Numbered from the stretch's first letter, positions 1 to 6,637 are shown. The stretch is DNA of 9,263 nucleotides from Candidatus Woesearchaeota archaeon (GCA_016203215.1 JACQNF010000008.1:1-9263), one strand, 5' to 3'. A program made the numbers and translations. Notes: generated by a model from the sequence alone, not told the origin.

Positions 1-633
1 GATAACACCTGCGACGAGCCAGGCAGTTCTCAAGCCATCTTCACCAGGCGAAACTGTTTTGTCTACGGTAACAGTTGCTGTTACTGCTGACGTTGGCTCG
101 GACGGGCCTGAATTTAACGTGCTCACCACAACTTCCGATTGAGTTGCGGCTGCTGTAGGCGTCGGAGCAGGCTGCTTCCATCCATACTCATTGACATTTA
201 CTGCAGGATACGTTGCGCTTTTGCTTTCAGCAAGCAGGTCGTCAACGTCGTCACGAAGGTCTGTAACTTCTTCCCGTAAATCTTGAAGGTCGTCAAGGAG
301 GTCGCCTTTGCTTGAACAATTGGAGACATCTTCGACATCAGACTTAAGGTCACGAATATCGTCACGGAGGTCTTCTAAATCCCGTTCCAACCGTTGAAGT
401 CGGAAGCGGTAAAGGTCTTGCTTTTCAGCGTCATGTTCTGTCATGCTCGCTTTATACTCACTTCTATAGCGGAAATATTCATCTTCCACATCGTAGAAGT
501 CTTGGCGAAGCTCCTTATAATCAGATTTCTCAGAAACAAGACATACTTCTTCGTTATTTCCTTCTGCCAGCACGAATGAACTGAGCATCAAGGATACCAT
601 CAACCATATTGCCATTACGCGTTGTAAATTCAT
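1..633 (-). CDS. Secreted/membrane-anchored coiled-coil protein, 5' part only (runs off left edge)
   Basis: I do not recognise this gene. The frame stays open from the ATG at 633 to base 1 (211 codons), so the 3' end lies outside the window. Residues 1-23 look like a signal peptide: short basic start, hydrophobic stretch AIWLMVSLMLSSFVLA, likely cleavage after VLA. Residues 40-135 are highly charged and heptad-like, with repeated D-L-R-D-D-V/I units (about 88-103 and 112-134), predicting a long coiled coil. Residues 152-190 form a Pro/Thr/Ala/Ser-rich linker. The visible end (TAWLVAGVI) may begin a C-terminal membrane helix. Cys31 and Cys106 could form a disulfide outside the cell. The start is supported by GGGGTG six nt upstream of the ATG and a TATA box about 52 nt upstream. 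Inference: a surface-exposed stalk or spacer protein held in the membrane at its C-terminus. Confidence is high for a real gene and low for any function. Confidence 0.8.
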   Translation of the reverse strand, partial: MNLQRVMAIWLMVSLMLSSFVLAEGNNEEVCLVSEKSDYKELRQDFYDVEDEYFRYRSEYKASMTEHDAEKQDLYRFRLQRLERDLEDLRDDIRDLKSDVEDVSNCSSKGDLLDDLQDLREEVTDLRDDVDDLLAESKSATYPAVNVNEYGWKQPAPTPTAAATQSEVVVSTLNSGPSEPTSAVTATVTVDKTVSPGEDGLRTAWLVAGVI

Positions 634-681
634 TTCACGCACCCCGATTAAGTTTATTTACTTTCTTTCGGAGAAGAGGCC

Positions 682-693
682 TATATAAACTTT
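682..693 (-). promoter_or_regulatory. TATA box of the coiled-coil protein gene
   Basis: Read on the minus strand, AAAGTTTATATA holds a near-consensus archaeal TATA element (TTTATATA, 682-689) with an A-rich BRE-like flank. It lies about 52 nt before the ATG at 633, which leaves room for a leader of about 25 nt containing the GGGGTG ribosome-binding site (640-645). Confidence 0.55.
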
Positions 694-704
694 GCGGAAT
701 TATT

Positions 705-718
705 CTACTCCGGAGTAG
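705..718. promoter_or_regulatory. 14-bp perfect palindrome upstream of the TATA box (candidate operator)
   Basis: CTACTCC followed by GGAGTAG is a perfect 14-bp dyad. It ends 11 nt upstream of the TATA/BRE of the minus-strand coiled-coil gene, a position where archaeal activators or repressors can bind. It could also be a small hairpin in the 3' trailer of the PUA gene. The regulator is unknown. Confidence 0.3.
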
Positions 719-789
719 TACTCCCCACCCGATGTCCTCGCAAAGTTTTTTCCCTACCGAGGCATCTGAGGTCTGGACTCGCCTGAGAC

Positions 790-1266
790 CTAAAGGATGA
801 CTTCTCCACGGTGCGTCTTCGGAAGATAATTGAGAATTTTTCCTTCTTTGTAGGATGCGCATCCAATGACATCCTCTTCATACGTAAGAATGATTAATCT
901 ATTTTCTTCTCCCAAATCTTTCTTGAGGTCAACCCCTGCGAAATACGCGCGAGTTTCGATTTTAGTCAGGGTGATGACATTTTTGAGTTTAATCCCATTC
1001 TTGCGCGCTTCGTTGAAGAGCAGCTGTGCTCCTTCTTTGCTCAGGCGCACTTGGCTTGGGCGGAGTTCGGCGAAGTAAAGACCGACGCGGTCGATTCTTA
1101 ACTTCTCCAAGTCGAGATTTGCCAAATCACGGTTGACGACAAAGACACGTTCCTTTTCGTTCTGCAGATACGCGTATTGTTCTTCCAGAGCGTAACCAAA
1201 TTGCTGGCGCAGTTGTTCCTTGATTACTTTCACTTCTCGTGAATTTAAGATTCTAAGTTTTGACAT
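790..1266 (-). CDS. PUA-type RNA-binding protein (NOP2/Sun C-terminal / NIP7-like)
   Basis: A 158-residue protein that probably binds structured RNA during rRNA or tRNA maturation. Residues 1-60 form an N-terminal 'pre-PUA' region and residues 70-155 fit a PUA fold. Seen features are VGLYFAEL (61-68), the R-L-S-x-E-G segment (74-79), E104 with AGVDL (110-114), a hydrophobic strand IILTYEEDVIG and the closing G-K-I-L-N-Y-L-P-K-x-x-R-G (142-154). This layout matches stand-alone archaeal PUA proteins related to the C-terminal extension of NOL1/NOP2/Sun rRNA methyltransferases, and more distantly NIP7. No methyltransferase domain is present, so it is an RNA-binding module rather than an enzyme. 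It follows infB by 26 nt on the same strand, which fits a translation/ribosome operon. No clear Shine-Dalgarno precedes the ATG (TTTTGAAAA only). The exact PUA subfamily is uncertain. Confidence 0.75.
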   Translation of the reverse strand: MSKLRILNSREVKVIKEQLRQQFGYALEEQYAYLQNEKERVFVVNRDLANLDLEKLRIDRVGLYFAELRPSQVRLSKEGAQLLFNEARKNGIKLKNVITLTKIETRAYFAGVDLKKDLGEENRLIILTYEEDVIGCASYKEGKILNYLPKTHRGEVIL

Positions 1267-1271
1267 TTTTC

Positions 1272-1279
1272 AAAAAAAA
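1272..1279 (-). terminator. T8 run between infB and the PUA gene
   Basis: The minus strand carries eight consecutive T residues in the 26-nt gap after the infB stop. Archaeal RNA polymerase terminates at non-template T-runs without needing a hairpin, so this could reduce read-through from infB into the PUA gene. Only one T-tract is seen, so it is a weak or partial terminator at most. Confidence 0.3.
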
Positions 1280-1292
1280 GAGGTAAAGATCA

Positions 1293-3080
1293 TCACCCAA
1301 CTCCCCACACCGGCTCTTCCTGGCGTTTGATTTCGGCAATCTCTTTCAACACCTCAATCTCTTGTTTCGACAAATATTTCTTCAATACTTTCAATTTTTT
1401 AAAATGCTCTTCAGGGATATCTGTGTAGAGGAAATCTCCTTCTTGGACTTGCCGTCCGACGGTCACGTTGTCCATCGCCATCGCCAATTGTTTTCCTTGT
1501 TCGGCAAGACCGATTGTTTCCTGTCCTTCTTTCATGCTTTTTACGGTTGTCAGGCGTTTTCCATTGCGGCCCATGATCGGGTCTCCGGAACGAATTCTCC
1601 CCATTTCGATTTCAACACCTACAATCGCAGGATTGTTCTGGCGGAAGGTATATCCTTTGAGAATCAAAAATTTACATGGTCGAACGAGAGCTGATAATTC
1701 TCGCATTTCAATTTCTTTCTTAAGATTGTTGATGTGCTTCTCATATTCTTCAATCACTTGGTAGATCACATCATGGACAATCATCTTACAGCCTTTTGTG
1801 CGGCAGTATTCCTCGAGGTCTGGTTGAACAAGAACATTAAAGCCCAAGAGAACACCGCAGAATTCGTCTTTCTCTCGGACCGATTCGACTTGAGAGATGT
1901 CGCGTTTCGTAACAGCGCCGAGCGACGCAGACGAAATCGCAATTTTCTTTTCTTGGAGAAGAACTTTGAGCGCTTCCAAACCGCCGATAGTGTCTGCTTT
2001 GATGACTACTCCCACTTCATCGCTCTCGGGAATGAGTACTTCCCCGACTTCTTTCTGTACTTCTTCTTGAAGTGATTGAATCTCCTCTTCCTTCCCAGAA
2101 CAACTGCGGAGAGGCATTCCTGCAACTGCCTTTTCCAGCCCGGGTGCGGCAATTTTCACACCAGTGGCGGCGAAAATCTCCTTGACGTTATGGAACTTGC
2201 TTTTCTTCTCGCGCATCTCTGCCAATTCAGCAGGTTCGAGCAGTGCGCGGACTTTCGTGACGATTGGTGCATCTGCGCCCCCGATAACAATGGTATCGTT
2301 GACCGTGAGATGCCCGTTGTAGATGATGGTATTGAGCGTTGTGCCTAGTCCTTTCTCTTCTGCAACTTCGAGAATCGTTCCTTTGGCGCTGCCTTCTTCT
2401 TCAATCTGCAGGCGCGCCTCAAGGTATTTTTGGGCAAGGCCAATAAGGACCATCAACAGTTCTGGAATCCCTTGGCCAGAGAGGGCGGAAACGGGTACAA
2501 TGGCCAGCTGTTTGGTGTAATCTTGCACGCGGTCAAAACGTTCGGCTTGCAGTCCCAGTTCGTTGAACTTCCCCACAAGATCGTACATTTTTTTTTCGAA
2601 TTCGCCTTGGATGGTGTAGTCAAAACTGTTGATCGCTTCGAGCAAGAATGATTGTGTATTCCACTTCCATCCGTGGATAAGATCTATTTTATTAGCGGCG
2701 ACGACGAACGGCACTTTGTGGGCGCGAAGGATATCAATGGATTCTAATGTCTGGGGTTTAAATCCTTCGTTGATGTCAACGACGAGGATAGCGATGTCTG
2801 CCAAGCTTCCTCCGCGTTTGCGTAAAGAAGCGAAGGCTGCGTGGCCAGGCGTGTCGATGGTGAGAAGTCCCGGGACAGTGATCTTTTTTCCGGAGAGATT
2901 GAGGATCTGGCCGCAGATTTTCTTGATCGTGTCCAAGGGGATGATGGAGACACCGATCGCTTGAGTAATCGCCCCAGCTTCTCCTGATGCCACCGCAGTG
3001 CGTCTAATCTTATCCAGGAGTGATGTTTTTCCGTGGTCAACATGCCCGACGACGGTGACGAGAACTTTTCGTGTTGCCAT
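1293..3080 (-). CDS. infB: Translation initiation factor aIF5B (IF2-like GTPase)
   Basis: GTPase that promotes ribosomal subunit joining and initiator-tRNA placement. With the ATG at 3080 it is 595 residues, the usual archaeal length. The G domain is complete: G1 GHVDHGKT (12-19), G2 region around GAITQAIG (36-43, with the key Thr39), G3 DTPGH (76-80) and G4 NKID (129-132). Domain II and the following domains continue, including SLGAVTKRDI in domain III and a C-terminal barrel. Small deviations are A41 where His is usual in the G2 segment and A81 where Glu is usual after DTPGH. The frame could extend 22 codons further to 3146, but that extension is unlike the family and would place the TATAAATT box inside the gene, so the ATG at 3080 is preferred. 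Translation ends with tandem TGA TGA. The gene is divergent from the lipoprotein gene and precedes the PUA gene. No intein is seen. Confidence 0.96.
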   Translation of the reverse strand: MATRKVLVTVVGHVDHGKTSLLDKIRRTAVASGEAGAITQAIGVSIIPLDTIKKICGQILNLSGKKITVPGLLTIDTPGHAAFASLRKRGGSLADIAILVVDINEGFKPQTLESIDILRAHKVPFVVAANKIDLIHGWKWNTQSFLLEAINSFDYTIQGEFEKKMYDLVGKFNELGLQAERFDRVQDYTKQLAIVPVSALSGQGIPELLMVLIGLAQKYLEARLQIEEEGSAKGTILEVAEEKGLGTTLNTIIYNGHLTVNDTIVIGGADAPIVTKVRALLEPAELAEMREKKSKFHNVKEIFAATGVKIAAPGLEKAVAGMPLRSCSGKEEEIQSLQEEVQKEVGEVLIPESDEVGVVIKADTIGGLEALKVLLQEKKIAISSASLGAVTKRDISQVESVREKDEFCGVLLGFNVLVQPDLEEYCRTKGCKMIVHDVIYQVIEEYEKHINNLKKEIEMRELSALVRPCKFLILKGYTFRQNNPAIVGVEIEMGRIRSGDPIMGRNGKRLTTVKSMKEGQETIGLAEQGKQLAMAMDNVTVGRQVQEGDFLYTDIPEEHFKKLKVLKKYLSKQEIEVLKEIAEIKRQEEPVWGVG

Positions 3081-3108
3081 GGTGTTTCGAGCGTCATCAT
3101 TCTTTTTA

Positions 3109-3116
3109 AATTTATA
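3109..3116 (-). promoter_or_regulatory. TATA box of infB
   Basis: Minus-strand TATAAATT is centred about 32 nt upstream of the ATG at 3080. With transcription starting about 25 nt after the TATA box, the leader would be only a few nucleotides, and no Shine-Dalgarno is present. The infB mRNA is therefore probably leaderless or nearly so. Confidence 0.55.
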
Positions 3117-3149
3117 CGTTTTGAACACGATTTTCAGGAATAGCAATCG

Positions 3150-3170
3150 TTATTAAATCCAAGTATATCC
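3150..3170 (+). promoter_or_regulatory. Candidate TATA region of the propeller lipoprotein gene
   Basis: TTATTAAAT (about 3150-3158) and AAGTATAT (3161-3168) are the AT-rich elements in front of the plus-strand gene. The first is better placed: a start about 25 nt downstream, near 3181, would just include the GAGGTGATC site. The promoter is divergent from that of infB. Confidence 0.35.
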
Positions 3171-3181
3171 TCTTTTTCGGT

Positions 3182-3190
3182 GAGGTGATC
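3182..3190 (+). promoter_or_regulatory. Strong Shine-Dalgarno fixing a GTG start
   Basis: GAGGTGATC matches the expected archaeal 16S 3' end over nine bases and ends two nt before the GTG at 3193 (core GGTG about five nt away). It is the best ribosome-binding site in the window and justifies the GTG start. Confidence 0.7.
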
Positions 3191-3192
3191 TG

Positions 3193-4443
3193 GTGTTAGA
3201 GGAAACGCTTTGTTTAAAGGTACGCAAGACGTTAGCGTCGGGCATTACTGCGCTGTTAGTTTCCACGTGTTCTCCTGTGGAGAAACAATATTCTTCTGTT
3301 TTCACACCTGATTCTTTGGAGGACACTTTCATTCGTGATGCACAGGGAATCAGCTCCGTTCTTTACGATGACGGAGCATCATGGTGTTCACCTGCTTCAG
3401 TACGAGAGGGGGAGGACGATGCGGAGGATGGGGACGATGCAATAGATTTGAGATCACTTGATGATAATGGTTTTAATTACGAGAGACGAGCTTCTCCGTC
3501 TTCGCGTTCTGAAGAAGTCCTGGACGTTTCTAACGCTACTGACACTATTCTCGATGCCTGTCCTGAAAATTTTCCTTGTGTTTGCGATTCGATAAGCATC
3601 ATCCGGGGAAAAGAGGCTTATGCTCATCCTGTCGTGTCTGATTACACGGTCGCTCTGATGACGGGACAGAAAGAGGTGATGCTGTTTGATCTTCTGTCTC
3701 AAACATTATTTTCCCTCGCACCTCTTCAAGGGGAGAAACTACGCTTGGAGGGGCAGTATCTTTCGGGGGTATACGATGATAGTATTATCAATCCTGATGA
3801 TTGTTATATCTTTGATCTTTGGACGGAGACGATACTCTATGCAGGAGAATGTCCTGTCGATATTGATGGGAAGATGTATGTTACCTTGAATTCGCAGGCG
3901 GCTATGACTGTTGGTGACGCACTTTTTGGAGAAGATCTTGCGTCAACGTCCAATTCTGTCAGTGCTTCTGATGTCGCGTTTGATTACGAGACTGTTGCGT
4001 TTGCCGGCAAGGCGGAGGGGGATTCGAAGTCTTCCATCTACCTGTGGAAGTTTGTGGACAATCTTTTCTTCCCCCTTTCAAAACCAGAAAATGCAGAAGA
4101 TGCCCATCCGTTGCTGCAGGGAAATTCACTGCTTTTCTCTCGGCATTATGCTGACGGCAGCACGCAATTGATGGTCTTTGATTTTAACTGGGATGAGAAA
4201 TTCGCGTTAGTTACTTCTACCAGCGATTTTACCGAAAACGGTGCGTTCAATGGGACGTCTTTAGCATCGATCGTGGAGGGCACTCTTCACGCGTATAATC
4301 TCATGACTAGTGAGATGGTGGTGGTTGATAAAAATGTAGATGGAGGCAAGCCGTCGATAGATAATACACACCTTGTTTGGACGAAAAACGGGGCACTGAA
4401 CTACTGTGTATTGAAGAACGAGTGGATGGGCGAAGATTTTTAA
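3193..4443 (+). CDS. Predicted surface lipoprotein with beta-propeller-like repeats
   Basis: A 416-residue protein not matched to a named family. Residues 1-25 look like a signal peptide: basic KVRK (9-12), hydrophobic TLASGITALLVST, then Cys26. VSTC is a slightly off-consensus lipobox, so lipid anchoring at Cys26 is likely but not certain. Residues 70-95 are strongly acidic. From about residue 145 a degenerate unit recurs: a short strand with hydrophobic V-A-L/L-L-F, a polar turn, a Y/F-x-F/L-D-L/F strand, then a hydrophobic strand. I place units at about 145-177, 183-218, 258-295, 303-342, 349-380 and 385-408, for example VMLFDLLSQTLFSL and LMVFDFNWDEKFALV. This resembles TolB/WD40-type propellers of archaeal secreted proteins and suggests six blades. 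Such proteins usually bind ligands or partners at the cell surface, and no catalytic motif is visible. The GTG start is fixed by the Shine-Dalgarno. It is divergent from infB. Confidence 0.75.
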   Translation: MLEETLCLKVRKTLASGITALLVSTCSPVEKQYSSVFTPDSLEDTFIRDAQGISSVLYDDGASWCSPASVREGEDDAEDGDDAIDLRSLDDNGFNYERRASPSSRSEEVLDVSNATDTILDACPENFPCVCDSISIIRGKEAYAHPVVSDYTVALMTGQKEVMLFDLLSQTLFSLAPLQGEKLRLEGQYLSGVYDDSIINPDDCYIFDLWTETILYAGECPVDIDGKMYVTLNSQAAMTVGDALFGEDLASTSNSVSASDVAFDYETVAFAGKAEGDSKSSIYLWKFVDNLFFPLSKPENAEDAHPLLQGNSLLFSRHYADGSTQLMVFDFNWDEKFALVTSTSDFTENGAFNGTSLASIVEGTLHAYNLMTSEMVVVDKNVDGGKPSIDNTHLVWTKNGALNYCVLKNEWMGEDF

Positions 4444-4463
4444 AGTTGGACGTGTTTTTAATC

Positions 4464-4530
4464 GATAACCCAGCGCAGCATGCCCTTGTGATGACCATGA
4501 TCAGGGGAGTTATCCGCTGGGGTCATTTTT
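4464..4530 (+). other. Structured leader or terminator hairpin before the 204-residue gene
   Basis: CCCAGCG (4469-4475) pairs perfectly with CGCTGGG (4515-4521). Inside it, CCC (4483-4485) plus TGAT (4489-4492) pair with ATCA plus GGG (4500-4506), leaving a 3-nt bulge. A competing pair, GATAAC (4464-4469) with GTTATC (4509-4514), crosses the outer stem, so the two are alternatives or form a pseudoknot. Five T residues follow (4526-4530), just before the ATG at 4535. It may terminate the upstream transcript or control the downstream one. Confidence 0.4.
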
Positions 4531-4534
4531 CACC

Positions 4535-5149
4535 ATGACAAGAATCGCAGTTTTTGACACACTCCGGCGCACTGAACCAGTGCTTGAGAGAATTGTCAAA
4601 GAAAACAAGAAAGTTCTTTATGATCTCGTCAATCGGAAGGTTGAAGCAGAGTGGAGTTATCGTGAAGGGCGCGGACTTCCTGAAAATACTTTTATTCCTT
4701 TAGAACACTATGTCACGGCAGGTCAAGACGTTGGTAAAGATTTCAATTTAACTTCTGCCGTCGATTTGTATCGGTGCGGTAAAGAATATGGATTTAATCT
4801 TATTGTCAGAGATCGTCTTTACCCCCAGAATTTTGACGTTGTACCGACGCTTCCCTCGCTCGTAGAAGAGGTTCGACTCGGTTTGGCAGGGGTAAGTTCT
4901 CAGTGGTTTGGGGCGGTGATAACTCCTTATTTGTATACCATCAACGAAAAAGTAAAGTCGGGGCGTATTCAACAAGGGTTGCTGATGGCGATGGCTTCCA
5001 TTTCGCAGTATGCTCCTCCTGAGACCACACCCCAATTGCCGCCGCAAGTGGAGATGGCAAAATGGTTTTTGAAAGGTTTCTTCACTTCTCCTGTAACAAT
5101 CAAGGGGTTGAATGCACAGGAACGAGCTGAATTTGAGAGATTGTTTTGA
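4535..5149 (+). CDS. Hypothetical soluble protein, 204 residues
   Basis: I do not recognise this family. The protein is mixed alpha/beta with no signal peptide, no membrane helix and no Cys cluster (the only Cys is residue 81). Residues 1-35 are basic and helical (TRIAVFDTLRRTEPVLERIV). Conspicuous Pro- and aromatic-rich stretches sit at about 48-64 and 94-107. The C-terminal third contains APPETTPQLPPQ (a probable loop) followed by amphipathic helices ending AQERAEFERLF. The ATG at 4535 is the only reasonable start, because the frame upstream has no ATG or GTG before a stop at 4466. There is no proper Shine-Dalgarno: GGGGT lies 11 nt away and is part of the leader hairpin. It stands alone between the lipoprotein gene and a long non-coding stretch, so context gives no role. 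The long clean ORF and plausible composition support a real gene. Confidence 0.7.
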   Translation: MTRIAVFDTLRRTEPVLERIVKENKKVLYDLVNRKVEAEWSYREGRGLPENTFIPLEHYVTAGQDVGKDFNLTSAVDLYRCGKEYGFNLIVRDRLYPQNFDVVPTLPSLVEEVRLGLAGVSSQWFGAVITPYLYTINEKVKSGRIQQGLLMAMASISQYAPPETTPQLPPQVEMAKWFLKGFFTSPVTIKGLNAQERAEFERLF

Positions 5150-5226
5150 GAACTTTTTCGTTGTGACAATCTAGAGATTAACTTTAGTAGCAACTACTCT
5201 TCGGTCTTGTCCTTCGTAACAGCAAA

Positions 5227-5261
5227 CCAAATACAAACCACTAAGCTAAATACAAACTACT
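5227..5261 (+). repeat. Imperfect tandem repeat, two units with period 19
   Basis: AAATACAAAC occurs at 5229 and again at 5248, with similar flanks (CCACT and TACT). The second unit includes GCTAAATAC, the same string that closes the right end of both long repeats in this window, so it may be a remnant of a third element end. It lies in the 350-nt gene-free stretch 5150-5499. Besides this, that stretch holds a T5 run just after the upstream stop (5154-5158), a small hairpin (AGTAG/CTACT, 5186-5198), repeat copy 1 and the trpS promoter. Confidence 0.4.
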
Positions 5262-5267
5262 CAAGGT

Positions 5268-5453
5268 ACGTGTTTAGTTCGCTTCGACGATTCGGCGGGC
5301 GGGCCGTCTGTCTCGCGGAGAATATCTGATGTGTGAATGGGTTGAAGAAAAAATGTTTAGAAAGATATTCCCCGACAATAAACTTTCTGCTTCGCTCAGT
5401 AGATCGAGACAGACTACCTGGCCTTGCCCGTCGCAATGACGAGCTAAATACGT
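5268..5453 (+). repeat. Copy 1 of a ~180-bp inverted-repeat-bounded element
   Basis: This copy shares a 92-nt core (5305-5396) with the copy at 7507-7598, with three mismatches. Its ends are inverted: ACGTGTTTAG at the left and CTAAATACGT at the right, continuing into GC-rich arms (GGCGGGC... and ...TTGCCCGTCGC). A perfect 10-bp inverted repeat, GTCTGTCTCG (5306-5315) with CGAGACAGAC (5405-5414), brackets the core, and an inner pair GGAGAATATC/GATATTCCCC has one mismatch. No clear target-site duplication is seen. The frame matching the short ORF of copy 2 is cut by a TGA near 5437, so this copy encodes nothing. It lies between the 204-residue gene and the trpS promoter. Best readings are a MITE-like non-autonomous element or a repeated structured RNA. 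Confidence 0.8.
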
Positions 5454-5470
5454 TCCACCCAAGCGAAAGC

Positions 5471-5480
5471 TTATAAATTT
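5471..5480 (+). promoter_or_regulatory. TATA box of trpS
   Basis: TATAAATT (5472-5479) is centred about 25 nt before the ATG at 5500, so transcription should begin at or next to the start codon. The leader TTTCATTTCTCTCC has no Shine-Dalgarno. This indicates a leaderless mRNA and supports the ATG at 5500. The box lies just outside the right end of repeat copy 1. Confidence 0.6.
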
Positions 5481-5499
5481 CATTTCTCTCCTTTCAAAA

Positions 5500-6606
5500 A
5501 TGGACTCCGTCATCACCCCTTGGGAAGTGAAAGGAAATGTTGATTATGATAAGCTCAAACGTGAGTTTGGGCTTGGGCCGCTCCCTCAGCTCCCGAAAGT
5601 ATTTCAAGAGATGGTCCTCTTTCGTCGTGGTCTTATCTTTGCCCATCGTGATTTTGAACGCGTCCTTGCTGCAATCAAAGCAAAGAAACCGCTGGTCGTG
5701 ATGACAGGATTGATGCCCAGTGGGAAGTTTCATTTTGGACATAAGATGGTTGCTGACCAATTAATCTTGTATCAGAATTTAGGGGCAAAAATTTACCTTG
5801 CTGTTGCTGATGTGGAAGCGTATAATTCTCGAAATCAAACGATGAAAGAATTACGGGAAACAGCCGTCACAGAATATGCTGCAAATTATGCGGCGCTCGG
5901 ATTGGATTTAAAGAAGTGTGATTTCTATTTTCAATCAGAACGATCAGCGCGAGGAGAAAAGGCAAATGCCTACTATCGTCTCGCTGCGATGCTCTCGCGC
6001 CATGCAACGTTCAATGAATTTAGAGCAATCTATGGAGAGATTTCACCAGGGAAAATGGCCTCGGCACTGCTCCAAGCGGCAGACATGCTCCATCCCCAAC
6101 TTCCAGAATTTGAAGGATCATGTCCTGTTGTTGTTCCTGTCGGTGTTGATCAAGATCCCCACCTCCGCTTTGCGCGAGATCTCTCCCAGCGGTATAAAGA
6201 GCATTCATTTACTCAGTTAAGTTCAACGTACCATCACTTTCTACCTGGCCTTAAAGGCGGGAAGATGTCCTCTTCAGATCCAACTTCGTATATTGCGCTC
6301 AGTGATTCACCGGAAGAGGCGGCGATGAAGATCAAAAAGTATGCGTTTTCTGGCGGTCAGCCGACGATTGAAGAACATCGGTTGAAAGGCGGAAACCCGG
6401 ATGTTGATGTTTCATTCCAACTGTTACGATACGGATTGGAGCCGGACGATGTCAAGCTGAAAAAAATAGAAGATGATTATCGGAAAGGGAAGATGTTGAC
6501 GGGGGAATTGAAGCAGATCCTGATCGAGAAGATAACTGCTTTCTTAACAGAACATCAGTTGAAACGTGCTAAGGCGTTGAAGCAGGTGGCAAAATTTATA
6601 AACTAA
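5500..6606 (+). CDS. trpS: Tryptophanyl-tRNA synthetase, archaeal/eukaryal type
   Basis: Cytoplasmic class I aminoacyl-tRNA synthetase that charges tRNA-Trp with tryptophan using ATP. The protein is 368 residues and full-length for the archaeal form. The N-terminal VITPWEVKGNVDYDKL (4-19) is typical of archaeal/eukaryal TrpRS. The HIGH signature appears as PSGKFHFGH (73-81) and the KMSKS signature as GKMSSSD (254-260). Other family segments are PVGVDQDPHLR (213-223), the helix with QAADMLHP and the YAFSGGQPT segment (281-289). The length and the HFGH/KMSSS pair separate it from bacterial TrpRS, and the WEVKG start and PSGKFHFGH context separate it from TyrRS. The ATG is fixed by the leaderless promoter. 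It appears monocistronic, with inverted repeats on both sides. Confidence 0.96.
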   Translation: MDSVITPWEVKGNVDYDKLKREFGLGPLPQLPKVFQEMVLFRRGLIFAHRDFERVLAAIKAKKPLVVMTGLMPSGKFHFGHKMVADQLILYQNLGAKIYLAVADVEAYNSRNQTMKELRETAVTEYAANYAALGLDLKKCDFYFQSERSARGEKANAYYRLAAMLSRHATFNEFRAIYGEISPGKMASALLQAADMLHPQLPEFEGSCPVVVPVGVDQDPHLRFARDLSQRYKEHSFTQLSSTYHHFLPGLKGGKMSSSDPTSYIALSDSPEEAAMKIKKYAFSGGQPTIEEHRLKGGNPDVDVSFQLLRYGLEPDDVKLKKIEDDYRKGKMLTGELKQILIEKITAFLTEHQLKRAKALKQVAKFIN

Positions 6607-6637
6607 AAGAGTATTGTTTCAGAATCGAGATTAGGTT

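Noticed and set aside
769..791. Hairpin AGGTCT/AGACCT at the end of the PUA gene as a terminator
   Set aside because: It is only six base pairs with an 11-nt loop, overlaps the stop codon and has no T-run after it on the minus strand.
1362..2964. Several plus-strand ORFs of 65-113 codons opposite infB
   Set aside because: They are antisense to the strongly conserved infB gene and encode no recognisable domains.
3081..3146. 22-codon N-terminal extension of infB to 3146
   Set aside because: The extra residues do not resemble aIF5B, and the TATA box would then lie inside the coding sequence.
4488..4494. GTGATGA resembling a C box of a C/D guide RNA
   Set aside because: No CTGA D or D' box follows at a suitable distance before the ATG at 4535, and the motif is embedded in the leader hairpin.
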